Positions 31,326-41,289 of a stretch of DNA of 64,000 bases are shown here, piece after piece. A program made the position numbers and the translations under genes. The stretch lies in the NCBI GenBank assembly GCA_946061515.1, contig CAMGRL010000003.1, forward strand, positions 33,175-97,174, in the 5' to 3' direction. The notes beneath the pieces are model-generated. The model worked only from the letters and a program-made list of their open reading frames with translations. It was not told where the DNA came from and made no database searches. The first letter of the stretch is position 1, and every line of letters begins with the position of its first letter. Source of the stretch: an uncultured Clostridia bacterium. GTDB lineage: Bacteria; Bacillota; Clostridia; Oscillospirales; Oscillospiraceae.

Positions 31326-33745
31326 GTATGATTAAGTACAGAGTGCACGAGGTGGCAAAGGATTTTAATGTGACCTCCAAGGTCATCAGCCAGATCCTGA
31401 CCGACTATATTGCGCCTCCTAAGAACCATATGCAGGTGCTGGAGAACAATGAGCTGGACGTGATCTTTGAGTACATGACCCAGCACAACCAGGTGGCAAG
31501 CCTTGAGGAGGTCTTTAACGTGAAGCCCAAGACTGAAGCCCCCCACAAGCCCCAGCCCCAGAACCAGAATCAGAATCAGAGCCAGAACCAGAGAAACAAC
31601 GCCCCCGCCCAGCAGGGCCGGCAGGATAAGGCCCCGGAAAAGCAGGATAACCGCCAGAAGGGTCAGCAGAGCCAGCAGGCTCCCCGCCCGGCCGCTCCCC
31701 AGGAGCAGCCCAAGGCGGAGAAGAAGGATAAACCCCATACCCCCCGCCAGGTGGCGGAAAAGCGGGTGGTGGACACCCGCGGCGGCGTAGCCGTGAATAT
31801 CGAGAAGTATAACGAGAAGTTTGAGGACATGGCCGGCGCCAAGACCGGCGGCCGCAATATGGGCCGGGGCGGCACCAAAGAGAAGATCGGCAACAAGAAC
31901 AAGCAGCGCCAGAACTCCCAGGCAGCCTCCGCCAAGCGCCGTCAGGAAGAGCGGGACAAGATGCAGAAGCTCCAGCTGGAGATCGCCAAGAAGCAGCAGC
32001 TCAAGGTCCAGATCCCCGACGAGATCAGCGTGGGCGAGCTGGCCTCCCGCATGAAAAAGACCGCTTCCGAGGTCATCAAGCAGCTCTTTAAACTGGGCGT
32101 TTTCGCCTCTGTGTCCGAGGTTATCGACTATGACACCGCTGCTCTGGTGGCCATGGAGCTGGGCTGCAAGGTGGAGAAGGAAGTCATCGTCACCGTTGAG
32201 GAAAAGCTCATCGACGACCATGAGGATAGGCCCGAAGATCTGGTTCCCAGAGCCCCCGTCGTGGTGGTCATGGGCCATGTTGACCACGGCAAGACCTCAC
32301 TTTTGGACTATATCCGCCACGCCAACGTGGTCTCCGGCGAGGCCGGCGGCATCACCCAGCACATCGGCGCTTACACCGTGGAGATCAACGGCAGCCCCAT
32401 CACCTTCCTGGACACCCCGGGTCACGAGGCCTTTACCTCCATGCGCGCCAGAGGCGCCATGGTGACGGATATCGCCATTCTGGTGGTAGCCGCGGACGAC
32501 GGCATCATGCCCCAGACCGTGGAGAGCATCAACCACGCCAAGGCAGCGGGCATCCCCGTGGTGGTGGCCATCAACAAGATGGACACCGTGGGCGCCAATC
32601 CCGAGCGCATCAAGCAGCAGCTGACGGAGTACGACCTGGTCTCCGAAGAGTGGGGCGGCGACACGATCATCTGCCCCATCTCCGCCAAGACCGGCATGGG
32701 CATCGACAACCTGCTGGAAAACCTGGTCATCCTGGCCGAGGTGCAGGAGCTGAAAGCCAATCCCAACCGGGCCGCCAGGGGCGCCGTCATCGAAGCCCGG
32801 CTTGACAAGGGCCGCGGCCCCATTATGACCGTCCTGGTGCAAAACGGCACCCTGAAGCTGGGCGATATCATCATCGCCGGCACCGCCGTGGGCCGTGTCC
32901 GCACCATGATCAACGACAAGGGCCAGCGGGTCACCGAGGCCGGCCCCTCCACCCCTGTGGAGATCTCCGGCATGTCCGAGGTCCCCAGCGCCGGCGACAC
33001 CTTCAACGCCGTGGCAGACGAGCGCATGGCCAGAGAGCTGGCCGAGGAACGCCGCGTCCAGATGGCCAACAACGCCATGGGCGGCACCAAGAAGGTCAGC
33101 CTGGAGGATCTGTTCAGCCAGATCCAGGCCGGCGAGATGAAGACCCTGAACATCATTGTCAAGGCCGACGTGCAGGGCTCTGCCGAGGCGGTCAAGACCT
33201 CTCTGGAGAAGATCTCCAACGACGAGGTCCGGGTCAAGGTCATCCACAGCGCCGTGGGCGCCATCAACGAGTCCGACGTGATGCTGGCCGCCACCTCCGG
33301 CGCCATCATCGTGGGCTTCAACGTCCGCCCGGACAACGCCGCCAGAGACAGCGCCGCCCGCTCCAAGGTGGATATGCGCATGTACCGCGTCATTTACGAC
33401 TGCATCAACGAGATCGAAGCCGCCATGAAGGGTATGCTGGCGCCTCAGTTCAAGGAGGTCGTTATCGGCCACGCCGAAGTGCGCGAGACCTACAAGGTCT
33501 CCAAGGTGGGCACCGTCTGCGGCTGCTACTGCACCGACGGCAAGATCCAGCGCGGCTGCGACGTCCGCGTCCTGCGGGACAATATCGTTATCCACGAGGG
33601 CAGCCTGGCCTCCCTCCGCCGCTTCAAGGACGACGTGAAGGAAGTCGCCAGCGGCTACGAGTGCGGTATGCAGGTGGAGAAATTCAACGACATCAAGCCC
33701 GGCGATATTATTGAGTGCTTCGTCATGGAGCAGATAGACAGATAA
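31322..33745 (+). CDS. infB: Translation initiation factor IF-2
   Basis: IF-2 delivers initiator tRNA to the ribosome. The 807-residue protein has an IF2 N-terminal domain (about 1-60), a low-complexity Gln/Asn/Pro/Lys-rich linker (about 75-210), a second IF2_N domain, and the GTPase domain. The GTPase motifs are G1 GHVDHGKTS (318-326), DTPGHEAF and NKMD, followed by the beta-barrel and C-terminal domains. The linker's [11 protein letters not shown] tract is a simple repeat likely to vary among strains. Confidence 0.96.
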   Translation: MSMIKYRVHEVAKDFNVTSKVISQILTDYIAPPKNHMQVLENNELDVIFEYMTQHNQVASLEEVFNVKPKTEAPHKPQPQNQNQNQSQNQRNNAPAQQGRQDKAPEKQDNRQKGQQSQQAPRPAAPQEQPKAEKKDKPHTPRQVAEKRVVDTRGGVAVNIEKYNEKFEDMAGAKTGGRNMGRGGTKEKIGNKNKQRQNSQAASAKRRQEERDKMQKLQLEIAKKQQLKVQIPDEISVGELASRMKKTASEVIKQLFKLGVFASVSEVIDYDTAALVAMELGCKVEKEVIVTVEEKLIDDHEDRPEDLVPRAPVVVVMGHVDHGKTSLLDYIRHANVVSGEAGGITQHIGAYTVEINGSPITFLDTPGHEAFTSMRARGAMVTDIAILVVAADDGIMPQTVESINHAKAAGIPVVVAINKMDTVGANPERIKQQLTEYDLVSEEWGGDTIICPISAKTGMGIDNLLENLVILAEVQELKANPNRAARGAVIEARLDKGRGPIMTVLVQNGTLKLGDIIIAGTAVGRVRTMINDKGQRVTEAGPSTPVEISGMSEVPSAGDTFNAVADERMARELAEERRVQMANNAMGGTKKVSLEDLFSQIQAGEMKTLNIIVKADVQGSAEAVKTSLEKISNDEVRVKVIHSAVGAINESDVMLAATSGAIIVGFNVRPDNAARDSAARSKVDMRMYRVIYDCINEIEAAMKGMLAPQFKEVVIGHAEVRETYKVSKVGTVCGCYCTDGKIQRGCDVRVLRDNIVIHEGSLASLRRFKDDVKEVASGYECGMQVEKFNDIKPGDIIECFVMEQIDR

Positions 33746-33802
33746 CATTACGGACGGGCGCTTTAACACAAAGCGCCCGTTTATACTAATAGGAGATTCA
33801 AT

Positions 33803-34174
33803 ATGGCATCCAACAAGCTTGCAAGAACCAACGACGATATTCAGATCGTCCTGTCCAAGCTCCTGCGGGAGATCAAGGACCCCAGAGTGCAGCAGGGCAT
33901 GATCAGCGTCACCCGCGTGGAGACCACCGGGGATCTGCGCTATTCCAAGGTCTGGCTCTCCGTTATGGGCATGAAGGACGAGAAAGAGTTCAAAAAAGGG
34001 CTGAAATCTGCCTCCGGCTGGCTCCGGCGGGAGCTGGGCAATACCATGAAGCTGCGCTACACCCCTGAGCTGGTGTTCGAGATCGACCACAGCATCGAAT
34101 ACGGCGCCCATATCAGCCAGGTCATCAGCTCTCTTGACATCAAACACGACGAGGAAGAGAACAATGAACTTTAA
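33803..34174 (+). CDS. rbfA: Ribosome-binding factor A
   Basis: RbfA helps 16S rRNA maturation in the 30S subunit. The 123-residue protein has the single KH-like domain with the family pattern (LLREIKDPRVQQGMISVTRVE, then 'LRYTPELVFEIDHSIEYG'). It follows infB by 57 bases and overlaps nrnA by 11 bases. Confidence 0.93.
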   Translation: MASNKLARTNDDIQIVLSKLLREIKDPRVQQGMISVTRVETTGDLRYSKVWLSVMGMKDEKEFKKGLKSASGWLRRELGNTMKLRYTPELVFEIDHSIEYGAHISQVISSLDIKHDEEENNEL

Positions 34175-35099
34175 GGAATGTGCCAGGCTCCTTTCGGAGC
34201 GGGATAATATCCTTCTTGTCACCCACAAAAACCCGGACGGGGACACCATGGGCAGCGCCGCCGCCCTGTGCAGCGCCCTGCGCCGGAAGGGGAAGACCGC
34301 CTGGCTCTATCCCAACGACGCCGTCATCGAAAAGCTCCTGCCCTATGTAAAGTCGTATTTTGCCCCGGCAGACTTCAGCCCCGCCTATATCGTTTCCGTG
34401 GATGTGGCCACGGAGAAGATGTTTGCCCGGGGCTTTGACGCAGCGGTCAATCTCTGCATTGACCACCACCCCACCAATTCCCATTACGCGCCCAAGGAGC
34501 TGATCCGGGCCGACCGCTCCTCCTGCGGGGAGATCGTGCTGGAGCTGATCAAGGCCCTCTGCGGCGGCGTGGAGAGAAACGAGGCCACTTTGCTGTATAT
34601 CGCCGTGTCCACCGACACCGGCTGCTTCCAGTATTCCAACACCAACGCCCGCACCCTTGAGGCGGCGGCGGAGCTTTTAAAGCGGGGGGCCAACAATGCC
34701 GAGGTCAACCTGAAATTCTTCCGCAAAATTTCGCCCGCCCGCATGAAGCTGGAGGGCATGATCTACTCCGGAATGAGCTTTCACCGGGAGGGCAAGGTCA
34801 CCGTTGCCACCGTCACCCGGCAGATGATGGCCCAGGCCGGGGCCACCGAGGACGACTGCGACGATCTGGCCGGTCTCCCCGGCAAGGCCGAGGGCAGCGT
34901 GGTGAGCATCACCATCCGGGAGCAGGAGGACGGCAGCAGCAAAATCTCCGTCCGCTCCATGCCCGAGGTCAGCAGCAGCGACATCTGCGCCGTTTTCGGC
35001 GGCGGCGGACACGCCATGGCCGCCGGCTGCACCATCTCCTGCCCGCCGGAAAAGGCCAAAAGGATGCTGCTGGCCGTGGTGGATGAGGTCTGGAAATGA
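34164..35099 (+). CDS. nrnA: NrnA-type DHH phosphoesterase (nanoRNase/pAp phosphatase)
   Basis: NrnA degrades short oligoribonucleotides and dephosphorylates pAp. The 311-residue protein has the DHH domain (THKNPDGDTMGSA, VSVDVA, DHHPTN) and the C-terminal DHHA1 domain with FGGGGHAMAAG. The ATG at 34164 follows GAGGAAGAG within the end of rbfA. The next gene overlaps by 4 bases. Confidence 0.92.
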   Translation: MNFKECARLLSERDNILLVTHKNPDGDTMGSAAALCSALRRKGKTAWLYPNDAVIEKLLPYVKSYFAPADFSPAYIVSVDVATEKMFARGFDAAVNLCIDHHPTNSHYAPKELIRADRSSCGEIVLELIKALCGGVERNEATLLYIAVSTDTGCFQYSNTNARTLEAAAELLKRGANNAEVNLKFFRKISPARMKLEGMIYSGMSFHREGKVTVATVTRQMMAQAGATEDDCDDLAGLPGKAEGSVVSITIREQEDGSSKISVRSMPEVSSSDICAVFGGGGHAMAAGCTISCPPEKAKRMLLAVVDEVWK

Positions 35100-35965
35100 A
35101 CGGCATCCTCCTTGTGGACAAAGAGCAGGACTGGACCAGCAACGACGTGGTGGCAAAGCTGAAGGGCGTTCTCCACGAGCGGCGCATCGGCCACTCCGGC
35201 ACCCTGGACCCTATGGCCACCGGGCTTCTGGTGGTGTTCGTGGGCCGGGCCACCCGGGCCGTGGAGTTTGCTGAGAGCCACGCCAAGCGCTACCTGGCTG
35301 GGCTTCGCTTAGGCTTAAGCACCGATACCCAGGACATCACGGGCCGGGTGCTGAAAAGCAGCCAAGCCCCTGTCAGCCGGGAAGAGCTGCTGGTTGTCCT
35401 GGAAGAGTTCAAGGGTGAGATCAGCCAGATCCCGCCCATGTATTCCGCCATCAAGGTCAAGGGGCAGAAGCTCTATGACATCGCCCGCCGGGGCGGGGAA
35501 GTGGAGCGCAAGCCCAGGCAGATCACCGTTTCCGCCCTGACGCTGCTGGGCCGGGAAGGGGAGGACTGGCAGCTGGACGTGTGCTGCTCCAAGGGCACCT
35601 ATATCCGCACCCTGTGCCATGACATTGGCGAAAGGCTGGGCTGCGGCGGCTGCATGAGTTCCCTGCGCCGGGTCCAGGCCGGGGAATTTACGGTGGACCA
35701 TGCCCATACCATCGGGCAGATCCAGCAGGCGGCAGATGAGGGCCGGACGCAGAGCATGCTTATCCCCGTAGACAGCCTTTTCCGGGAATACCCGGCGCTG
35801 ACGGCCTCCGCGAAGGCGGAGCAAAGGCTTCGCTGCGGCAACAGCATAAAATGCGGGGCCCGGGAGGGGAAAGTCCGGGTCTATTCCGAAAGCGGAGAAT
35901 TTCTGCTGCTGGGCCAGGTCTCTGGCGGCGAGCTGAAAACCATAAAAAGTTTTTTCGAGGTATAG
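35096..35965 (+). CDS. truB: tRNA pseudouridine-55 synthase TruB
   Basis: It modifies U55 in the T-loop of tRNAs. The 289-residue protein has the catalytic region HSGTLDPMATGLL with the essential Asp, the 'AIKVKGQKLYDIARRG' segment and 'CSKGTYIRTLCHDIG'. The C-terminal part is a PUA-like TruB domain. It overlaps nrnA by 4 bases. Confidence 0.95.
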   Translation: MNGILLVDKEQDWTSNDVVAKLKGVLHERRIGHSGTLDPMATGLLVVFVGRATRAVEFAESHAKRYLAGLRLGLSTDTQDITGRVLKSSQAPVSREELLVVLEEFKGEISQIPPMYSAIKVKGQKLYDIARRGGEVERKPRQITVSALTLLGREGEDWQLDVCCSKGTYIRTLCHDIGERLGCGGCMSSLRRVQAGEFTVDHAHTIGQIQQAADEGRTQSMLIPVDSLFREYPALTASAKAEQRLRCGNSIKCGAREGKVRVYSESGEFLLLGQVSGGELKTIKSFFEV

Positions 35966-35971
35966 AGAAAC

Positions 35972-36877
35972 ATGGCAGAGTGTAAAAGAGCCATAGCCTT
36001 GGGCTTCTTTGACGGCGTGCATGTGGGTCACGCCGCCCTTCTCAACAAGACAAAGGAGCGGGCAGCCCAGATCGGGGCCATGCCCTCCGTGCTGAGCTTT
36101 GACGTGCACCCGGACAACCTGGTGTTCGGCAAGGAAGTGCCCCTGATCAACAGCGCCATCGGCCGGGAGGACATCATCCGCCGCTGCTTTGGAATAGACA
36201 ATGTGGTCTTTATTCACTTCAACCGCCATGTGATGTGTATGCCCTGGCAGGAGTTTGTGGACTCCATCATCGCGGAGCTGAACGTGGCCTGGGTTGTGGT
36301 GGGCCACGATTTTACCTTTGGCTATAAGGGCCAGGGCAATCCCCAGCGCCTGACGGAGTACTGCGCACAGCGCGGCATCGGCTGCGACGTCATTCCCGCC
36401 GTCACCATGGACGGCAGGGTGGTCAGCTCCACCTATATCCGGGAGCTGATCAGCGCCGGCAATGTGAAGGAGGCCAACCGCTATCTGGGTCACCCCCACA
36501 TGCTGGCGGACACGGTCCATTCCGGTTACCATCTGGGCACCAAAATGGGCACGCCCACCATCAATATGTATTTCCCTGACGGGGTGCTGGTGCCCCGTTA
36601 CGGCGTCTATGCCACCAAGGTCTGCCTGGAAAACGGCAAGAGCTATGTTTCTGTGACCAATGTGGGCGTCCGCCCCACGGTCAGTGAAGAGAACCGGGTC
36701 AGCGTGGAGAGCCACCTGCTGGACTACGAGGGCAACCTCTACGGCCGTCAGGCCAGGGTGGAATTTTATGATTTCATCCGCGGTGAGCAAAAGTTTGATT
36801 CCTTCGAGGCCCTCTCCGCCCAGATCAAGCGGGACGCGGAGACCGCCAGACGCTATTTTCAGGACGAAAACATGTAA
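35972..36877 (+). CDS. ribF: Riboflavin kinase/FAD synthetase
   Basis: This bifunctional enzyme makes FMN and FAD. The N-terminal nucleotidyltransferase (about 1-180) has GFFDGVHVGH, 'GHDFTFGYKGQG' and SSTYIREL. The C-terminal riboflavin kinase (about 185-300) has GTKMGTPTIN and 'TNVGVRPTV'. It closes the nusA-infB operon and is followed by a strong terminator. Confidence 0.95.
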   Translation: MAECKRAIALGFFDGVHVGHAALLNKTKERAAQIGAMPSVLSFDVHPDNLVFGKEVPLINSAIGREDIIRRCFGIDNVVFIHFNRHVMCMPWQEFVDSIIAELNVAWVVVGHDFTFGYKGQGNPQRLTEYCAQRGIGCDVIPAVTMDGRVVSSTYIRELISAGNVKEANRYLGHPHMLADTVHSGYHLGTKMGTPTINMYFPDGVLVPRYGVYATKVCLENGKSYVSVTNVGVRPTVSEENRVSVESHLLDYEGNLYGRQARVEFYDFIRGEQKFDSFEALSAQIKRDAETARRYFQDENM

Positions 36878-36914
36878 AAAAGTTAACTCAACCTATGGTT
36901 GAGTTAACTTTTTT
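36876..36914 (+). terminator. Terminator of the nusA-infB-ribF operon
   Basis: An 18-bp perfect stem (36876-36893 with 36897-36914; core AGTTAACTCAACC) surrounds a 3-base loop. The left arm is A-rich and the right arm T-rich. It abuts the ribF stop codon. Confidence 0.85.
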
Positions 36915-36994
36915 GTGGTTTCAACGAATAAGTTATAGGCTTTTTTCATGGGTTTCGCTACAATTTGGCACAGAAACGAAAAGGAGGGACCCCA

Positions 36995-37708
36995 ATGAAC
37001 GAAACACTGGGAACAAATATTATGCGCCTGCGAAAAGAGGCGGGAATGACCCAGGAGCAGCTGGCAAACGCCCTGGGCATATCCTACCAGGCGGTGAGCA
37101 AATGGGAAAACGGCGTGTCCTGCCCGGACATCTCCACCCTGCCGTTGATCGCGGATCTTTTCAGCGTCAGCATTGATTCTCTCTTCGGCAGGGAGACAGT
37201 GGCGCTGGCGGTGGTACAGGAGGAGCCCAGGCAGAGCGCCCCGGACTACCCCTGGCCCGACGACGACGCCCTGTACGCGGTGCTGTTTCGCGGACACAAC
37301 TACATCGGCAGCGGAAACGTGGACGGCCACCAGAAAAAGCGCATTGAGTTTTTCTATGAAGGCCCGGCCATCAACATTTGCAGCGATTTTTCCGTCACCT
37401 GTGAGGGGGACGTGCAGGGCGACATCAAAGCCGGCGGCAGCGTGGACTGCGGTGAAGTTGGCAAGGGTGTGACTGCCGGGGGCAGTGTGAACTGCGAATG
37501 CGTCTCCGGCGATGTGACAGCCGGCGGCGGCGTCACCTGCGACACGGTGGGCGGCAATGTGTCCGCCGGGGGCAGCGTCACCTGTGATGGTGTGGAAGGA
37601 AGCGTCAGCGCCGGGTCCAACGTGACCTGCGACAGCGTCGGCGGCGACGTGCGGGCAAATACCGTCCAGTGCGAGGGCGTCTCCGGCGGCGTATTCCGGA
37701 TGAATTAA
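36995..37708 (+). CDS. XRE-type regulator with Cys-ladder repeat domain
   Basis: The 237-residue protein has an N-terminal Cro/CI helix-turn-helix (about 5-60, GMTQEQLANALGISYQAVSKW) and a linker. A C-terminal repeat domain (about 125-237) is built from 15-residue units of the form 'xVTCDxVxGxVxAGG'. Cysteine recurs at the same position in about six successive units, as in a beta-solenoid with a Cys stack. The fold is inferred; bactofilin-like or polymer-forming solenoids are the nearest analogues. The ATG at 36995 follows AGGAGG. The Cys row could bind metal or sense redox state. Confidence 0.75.
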   Translation: MNETLGTNIMRLRKEAGMTQEQLANALGISYQAVSKWENGVSCPDISTLPLIADLFSVSIDSLFGRETVALAVVQEEPRQSAPDYPWPDDDALYAVLFRGHNYIGSGNVDGHQKKRIEFFYEGPAINICSDFSVTCEGDVQGDIKAGGSVDCGEVGKGVTAGGSVNCECVSGDVTAGGGVTCDTVGGNVSAGGSVTCDGVEGSVSAGSNVTCDSVGGDVRANTVQCEGVSGGVFRMN

Positions 37709-37720
37709 AAGCACAGCTTC

Positions 37721-37960
37721 AAGCCTCCCCTGAAAGGGGAGGTGGCATTTGCGAAGCAAATGACGAAAGGGTTAAAACCGCAGTAAAATCTTTTTTTATT
37801 TGCGGTGGTAGCTTCGGCAGACCCCTCAGTCACGGCTATGCCGTGACAGCTCCCCTTTCAGGGGAGCCTCAAAACGTCGACAAAGTTCGACTCCTTGCAA
37901 ATCTATACACCGCCGATAGCTTTGTCTGCGACTAAAGCCTCCCCGAGGGGAGGCTTTGTC
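37721..37960. repeat. GC-rich palindromic intergenic repeats
   Basis: Three units lie here: AAGCCTCCCC...GGGGAGGTGGCATTTGC with GCAAATGACG (37721-37772), CCCCTCAGTCACGGC...GGGGAGCCT (37821-37870), and AAGCCTCCCC/GGGGAGGCTT (37938-37960). The last could also terminate the genes on either side. The same family recurs at 41290-41592 and 51897-52043. Confidence 0.7.
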
Positions 37961-37970
37961 GTATAAAGTG

Positions 37971-40436
37971 TTATAATCCTTTTGCCATTTCCGGATTCAG
38001 CGCGGCGCATTTTTCCTTGTATTTCTGCGCAAGCCGTGGGTTACAGCGGATATAGGGTTCATAGGCCTTTGTCCTGTAGCACATGACCAGAGCCATACAG
38101 CCGGATGCTCTCTCCACTTCCTGGCTGTTCCAGCCTTCCGCTTTCTCAACGGTTTTGCTGAGGATGTCCACTTCCTTTTTCAGCTGCTGATAATAGCCCT
38201 GTCGGATCCGCTTTTTATCACGGGGGCTCAAGGAGCTGTTCGTCTCCAGCGCTTCGTCTTTCTTGAACAGGGCCATCACGGCAACTACAGCGGCTAAGGG
38301 CACCAGGCTCCGATCGGCATGCTCCAGCAGAGTCCATGCGTATTCGTCCTGATCCACACCCAATGCCAACTCTGCCAGATGGGTACAGGTAAAAGAGCCT
38401 TCCTGTACCATCCGGGCGTCCAGCTTCCCGCACACCTCTTCCAGGTGGATGATCCTGCCCAAAATATCAACGAAGGCGGAATAGGCCGTCTGGCGTTCTT
38501 TATCCGTCTTTCCCGTAAATTTTATCATGTATGCTCTGATGTTGGCATTAAGGATCCATCTCCGCAGAACTTCGGGATGGTCTGGGTAGTGCTTCAAGGC
38601 GAAAGACAGTATGGATAAGCATTCCATCAGCACTGCACCATTGTTTATTCCCTTTGCTTCGATTTGCGCCTCTTCCCGGAGAAGCTCTTCCACAGACGGA
38701 ATCTTTTCGGTTGCCGTCGTTTTTTGCTGCTGATTTTCCAGTTGCTCCAGCTCTTCCAGCACTTCCCGGGCATCGTCAGATCCCATGTTTGCCGCCTGGG
38801 TCAGCAGCCGGACTGCCTCAGCTTCATTGTATTTGGGATTGTTTTTATCCAGATAGAACTCGCCCAGAGTGAAAACAGCATAAGCATTACTGCCCTCAAG
38901 GCTTACCGCACGGCGGAAATGCTTCTCGGCAAGGTCATACTCGCCCATTTTTTGGTAGACACGGCCGATATTCAGATCCATGTCATCACGCCCGTGACTC
39001 TGGGCAAAGCGGAACATCTGCAGCGCCTTGTTTAAATCTGTTTTCAGGTCGGCAATGCCGCTTTCAGGCCCATATTCATAAAATATGCCCAGATTGACGG
39101 CGGAATCCGCGTTGCCGTAAGAATATGCTTCCTTCCAGAACTCCATTGCAAGGGCCGGGTCGCCTTTCTCTTCTTCGAGATAAAGGGCAAGATAAAACAT
39201 GGCCCGGACATTTCGCTGTCTCCACAGTGTCGCGCGGTACCATTTCGCAGCCTCATCCTGGTTTTGCGCAATGCCTTCGCCCAGCCGGTAGCGGGAAGCC
39301 AGCTCATACATGGCGGTAGGGTCGCTCTCGGCGGCTTTGAACACGGTGTCGATGGAAGCTTTATCATATTTACTGTCGTAGGATTTTACCAGCAAACCCG
39401 AGGATACACGCAAATGCTGGAGAATCAGACTGTCTCTGTTCAAAACCACATAAATTGCCGGTCCGTAACCCAGATGGGCAGAGGAGAGCATGTAGCTGTC
39501 GCTTTGTTCATCATTGCGGCCCAGCAGAATCCACGCCATAATGAAATAGGCTTCGCCCTGGTCTGAATCCGGCACCGCCTTGAGGTATTGCATGGCCCTG
39601 TCCTCGTCCTTTTCCAGATAGCCCGGGATGCCGGACATACAGGCTTTCCCCATGGGCAGCTTGAACAGCTCCTCCTGGGGGTGCTTTTCCATATAGACAA
39701 AGGCATCGTATTTTTCCTTCGGCGAACCGTTTTCCATGTCGATAAGCGCAAGCATCTTCTGGGCATAGCCGTCAAGAGTATCCTCCGTCGCTTCAAGGGC
39801 TGTGCGGAAGAAGCGCTTTGCATAGTCCAGATTCTGCTCAACGCCATCGCCGGTAAGGTACATGTAGCCCAGATAATTGGCGCAGACCTTGTCGCCTTTG
39901 TTCAAACCGTCGGTATAGTGCTTTCGGGCCTGGTCGATCCAGCCCAGCTCCTCGGCAACCCGACCCAGATGTCGGTCAACATCGATCCCTGTGCCCCGCT
40001 CTTTGGCCCGCAGGAACAGGGCATAGGCCTTTTCATTGTCTTTCGGGGCAATATCGTTCAGTTTATAATAGACGTGCCCCAGCAACCAGGGGGCGTCCCG
40101 GTCGCCCAGACTGTCGGCGGTTTTCAGATAAATCAGGCCGTCCTGCTCCATGCCGGGTAAGGAAGTCAGGCATAAATAGCCGGCCCAGTACATGGCACGG
40201 ATGTTTCTTTGGGAGCAAAGGACCTTCTGGTAATAATGCAGTGCCTTCTCGGGGGAGCGGGGAACGCCGCCGGTGCCGTCTCTATATCTGGTGGCCAGCT
40301 CGTAACAGATGATGGGATCAAGCCCGCAGGAGGCCTCCAGTGTCCCGGCGTCCGTTTCGGCGTACCGGTTGTCATAGGTGCTCACGAGGGGAAAATCATA
40401 TTTCAGATTATTCATGAGCAGTTCTTCTGCATTCAT
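37971..40436 (-). CDS. Sel1/TPR repeat protein
   Basis: The 821-residue soluble protein is built of helical repeats of the Sel1 kind (ATRYRDGTGGVPRSPEKALHYY, 'GYMYLTGDGVEQNLDYAKRFF', 'ASRYRLGEGIAQNQDEAAKWY') mixed with TPRs, up to about residue 590. A helical C-terminal region has no clear repeat. Such proteins scaffold protein-protein contacts. The ATG at 40436 follows AAAGGAG. It lies downstream of the Cys-rich and JAMM genes on the same strand, so the three may form one operon and the scaffold may recruit substrates. Confidence 0.8.
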   Translation of the reverse strand: MNAEELLMNNLKYDFPLVSTYDNRYAETDAGTLEASCGLDPIICYELATRYRDGTGGVPRSPEKALHYYQKVLCSQRNIRAMYWAGYLCLTSLPGMEQDGLIYLKTADSLGDRDAPWLLGHVYYKLNDIAPKDNEKAYALFLRAKERGTGIDVDRHLGRVAEELGWIDQARKHYTDGLNKGDKVCANYLGYMYLTGDGVEQNLDYAKRFFRTALEATEDTLDGYAQKMLALIDMENGSPKEKYDAFVYMEKHPQEELFKLPMGKACMSGIPGYLEKDEDRAMQYLKAVPDSDQGEAYFIMAWILLGRNDEQSDSYMLSSAHLGYGPAIYVVLNRDSLILQHLRVSSGLLVKSYDSKYDKASIDTVFKAAESDPTAMYELASRYRLGEGIAQNQDEAAKWYRATLWRQRNVRAMFYLALYLEEEKGDPALAMEFWKEAYSYGNADSAVNLGIFYEYGPESGIADLKTDLNKALQMFRFAQSHGRDDMDLNIGRVYQKMGEYDLAEKHFRRAVSLEGSNAYAVFTLGEFYLDKNNPKYNEAEAVRLLTQAANMGSDDAREVLEELEQLENQQQKTTATEKIPSVEELLREEAQIEAKGINNGAVLMECLSILSFALKHYPDHPEVLRRWILNANIRAYMIKFTGKTDKERQTAYSAFVDILGRIIHLEEVCGKLDARMVQEGSFTCTHLAELALGVDQDEYAWTLLEHADRSLVPLAAVVAVMALFKKDEALETNSSLSPRDKKRIRQGYYQQLKKEVDILSKTVEKAEGWNSQEVERASGCMALVMCYRTKAYEPYIRCNPRLAQKYKEKCAALNPEMAKGL

Positions 40437-40536
40437 CTCTTTTCTCCTTTGCTTGTTTGTGAACAGAATAGTATTCCCATAAAAAGCGGACAAAGCCCGC
40501 TTTTTATGGGATCATCGTTTGCTGTAGATTGTTTTC

Positions 40537-40728
40537 TTATTTTTTCCACTCAAAATCCCCGCAAGTCCAATCATCTGCCGGGACATATTTCTGCGTCATC
40601 CTGCACAGGCATTCTCCGTATTTGTTGTATTCGGTTTTGTCGAAGAATACGCAATCGCTGCACTGGAAACGGCCGCAGCACATATTTTCCGGAAGTTCAA
40701 TGGTTTTATTCTGCTTTTTCTGTTCCAT
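40537..40728 (-). CDS. Small Cys-rich protein, unknown function
   Basis: The 63-residue protein contains seven cysteines in the order CCGRFQCSDCVFF...CLCR...TCGDF, a pattern that could hold a metal. It begins 2 bases after the stop of the JAMM protease gene on the same strand, which is strong evidence of co-transcription. No family is recognised. Confidence 0.65.
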   Translation of the reverse strand: MEQKKQNKTIELPENMCCGRFQCSDCVFFDKTEYNKYGECLCRMTQKYVPADDWTCGDFEWKK

Positions 40729-40730
40729 GA

Positions 40731-41201
40731 TTATTTTTCTCCCTTTTTGTCCTTGATTATATATATCATTTCCTGATCGACACGATCCGGGGAAATGCGA
40801 TATACTGTTCCGGAAAAAGCTTTTGAATCAAATTCGGATGAGATAATGGGAAAGAACAAATGCTCACAAAGCGAACTGTTTTTGCCGATGATTTCTCTGG
40901 CAACGTCAATATCCCGTGGGGACAGGCGCATATCTCCGAACTGATGGCTGTGAATGATGCCGAGAAATTGCGTCCCTTCCTGATACCAATCCTTCAGTAC
41001 ATCATTCAGTTGTTTTGCGCTGGGGTAATAATGTGCAGAATCCCTCTTAGCGTCTGAATCAAAATAAAATTTTGTGACAGTATCAAACGTCCCGCCCAGA
41101 ATACCGCCCTGCTCCGGCGGGAACGTTCCAAGGGTCTTGTAAATTTCTTCCCATACAGAGGATAATATCTTTAACATAAAAAGCTTCTGTCCGAAAACCA
41201 T
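40731..41201 (-). CDS. JAMM/MPN+ metalloprotease-like protein (Prok-JAB)
   Basis: JAMM proteases cleave isopeptide or C-terminal peptide bonds using zinc. The protein of about 156 residues has the complete motif: Glu30 in FPPEQGG, then H84-S-H86 followed by seven residues, Ser94, and Asp97. Prokaryotic relatives process ubiquitin-like proteins or occur in defence operons, but no E1, E2 or ubiquitin-like gene lies nearby. The start is uncertain, since ATG 41201 lacks a ribosome site and an internal ATG 8 codons later is possible. It heads the apparent operon ending at 37971. Confidence 0.78.
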   Translation of the reverse strand: MVFGQKLFMLKILSSVWEEIYKTLGTFPPEQGGILGGTFDTVTKFYFDSDAKRDSAHYYPSAKQLNDVLKDWYQEGTQFLGIIHSHQFGDMRLSPRDIDVAREIIGKNSSLCEHLFFPIISSEFDSKAFSGTVYRISPDRVDQEMIYIIKDKKGEK

Positions 41202-41289
41202 ACAGAATATATTTTCTTTATTTCATATTAACCTATATCCACAAAAATGTCAATGTTTCGATATGGATTGCGTCATCGTAGACTGCGCA

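Noticed and set aside
32297..34249. 650-codon minus-strand open frame opposite infB
   Set aside because: It is a mirror of infB codon bias, rich in His/Gly/Asp/Val with no domain. infB on the plus strand is unambiguous.
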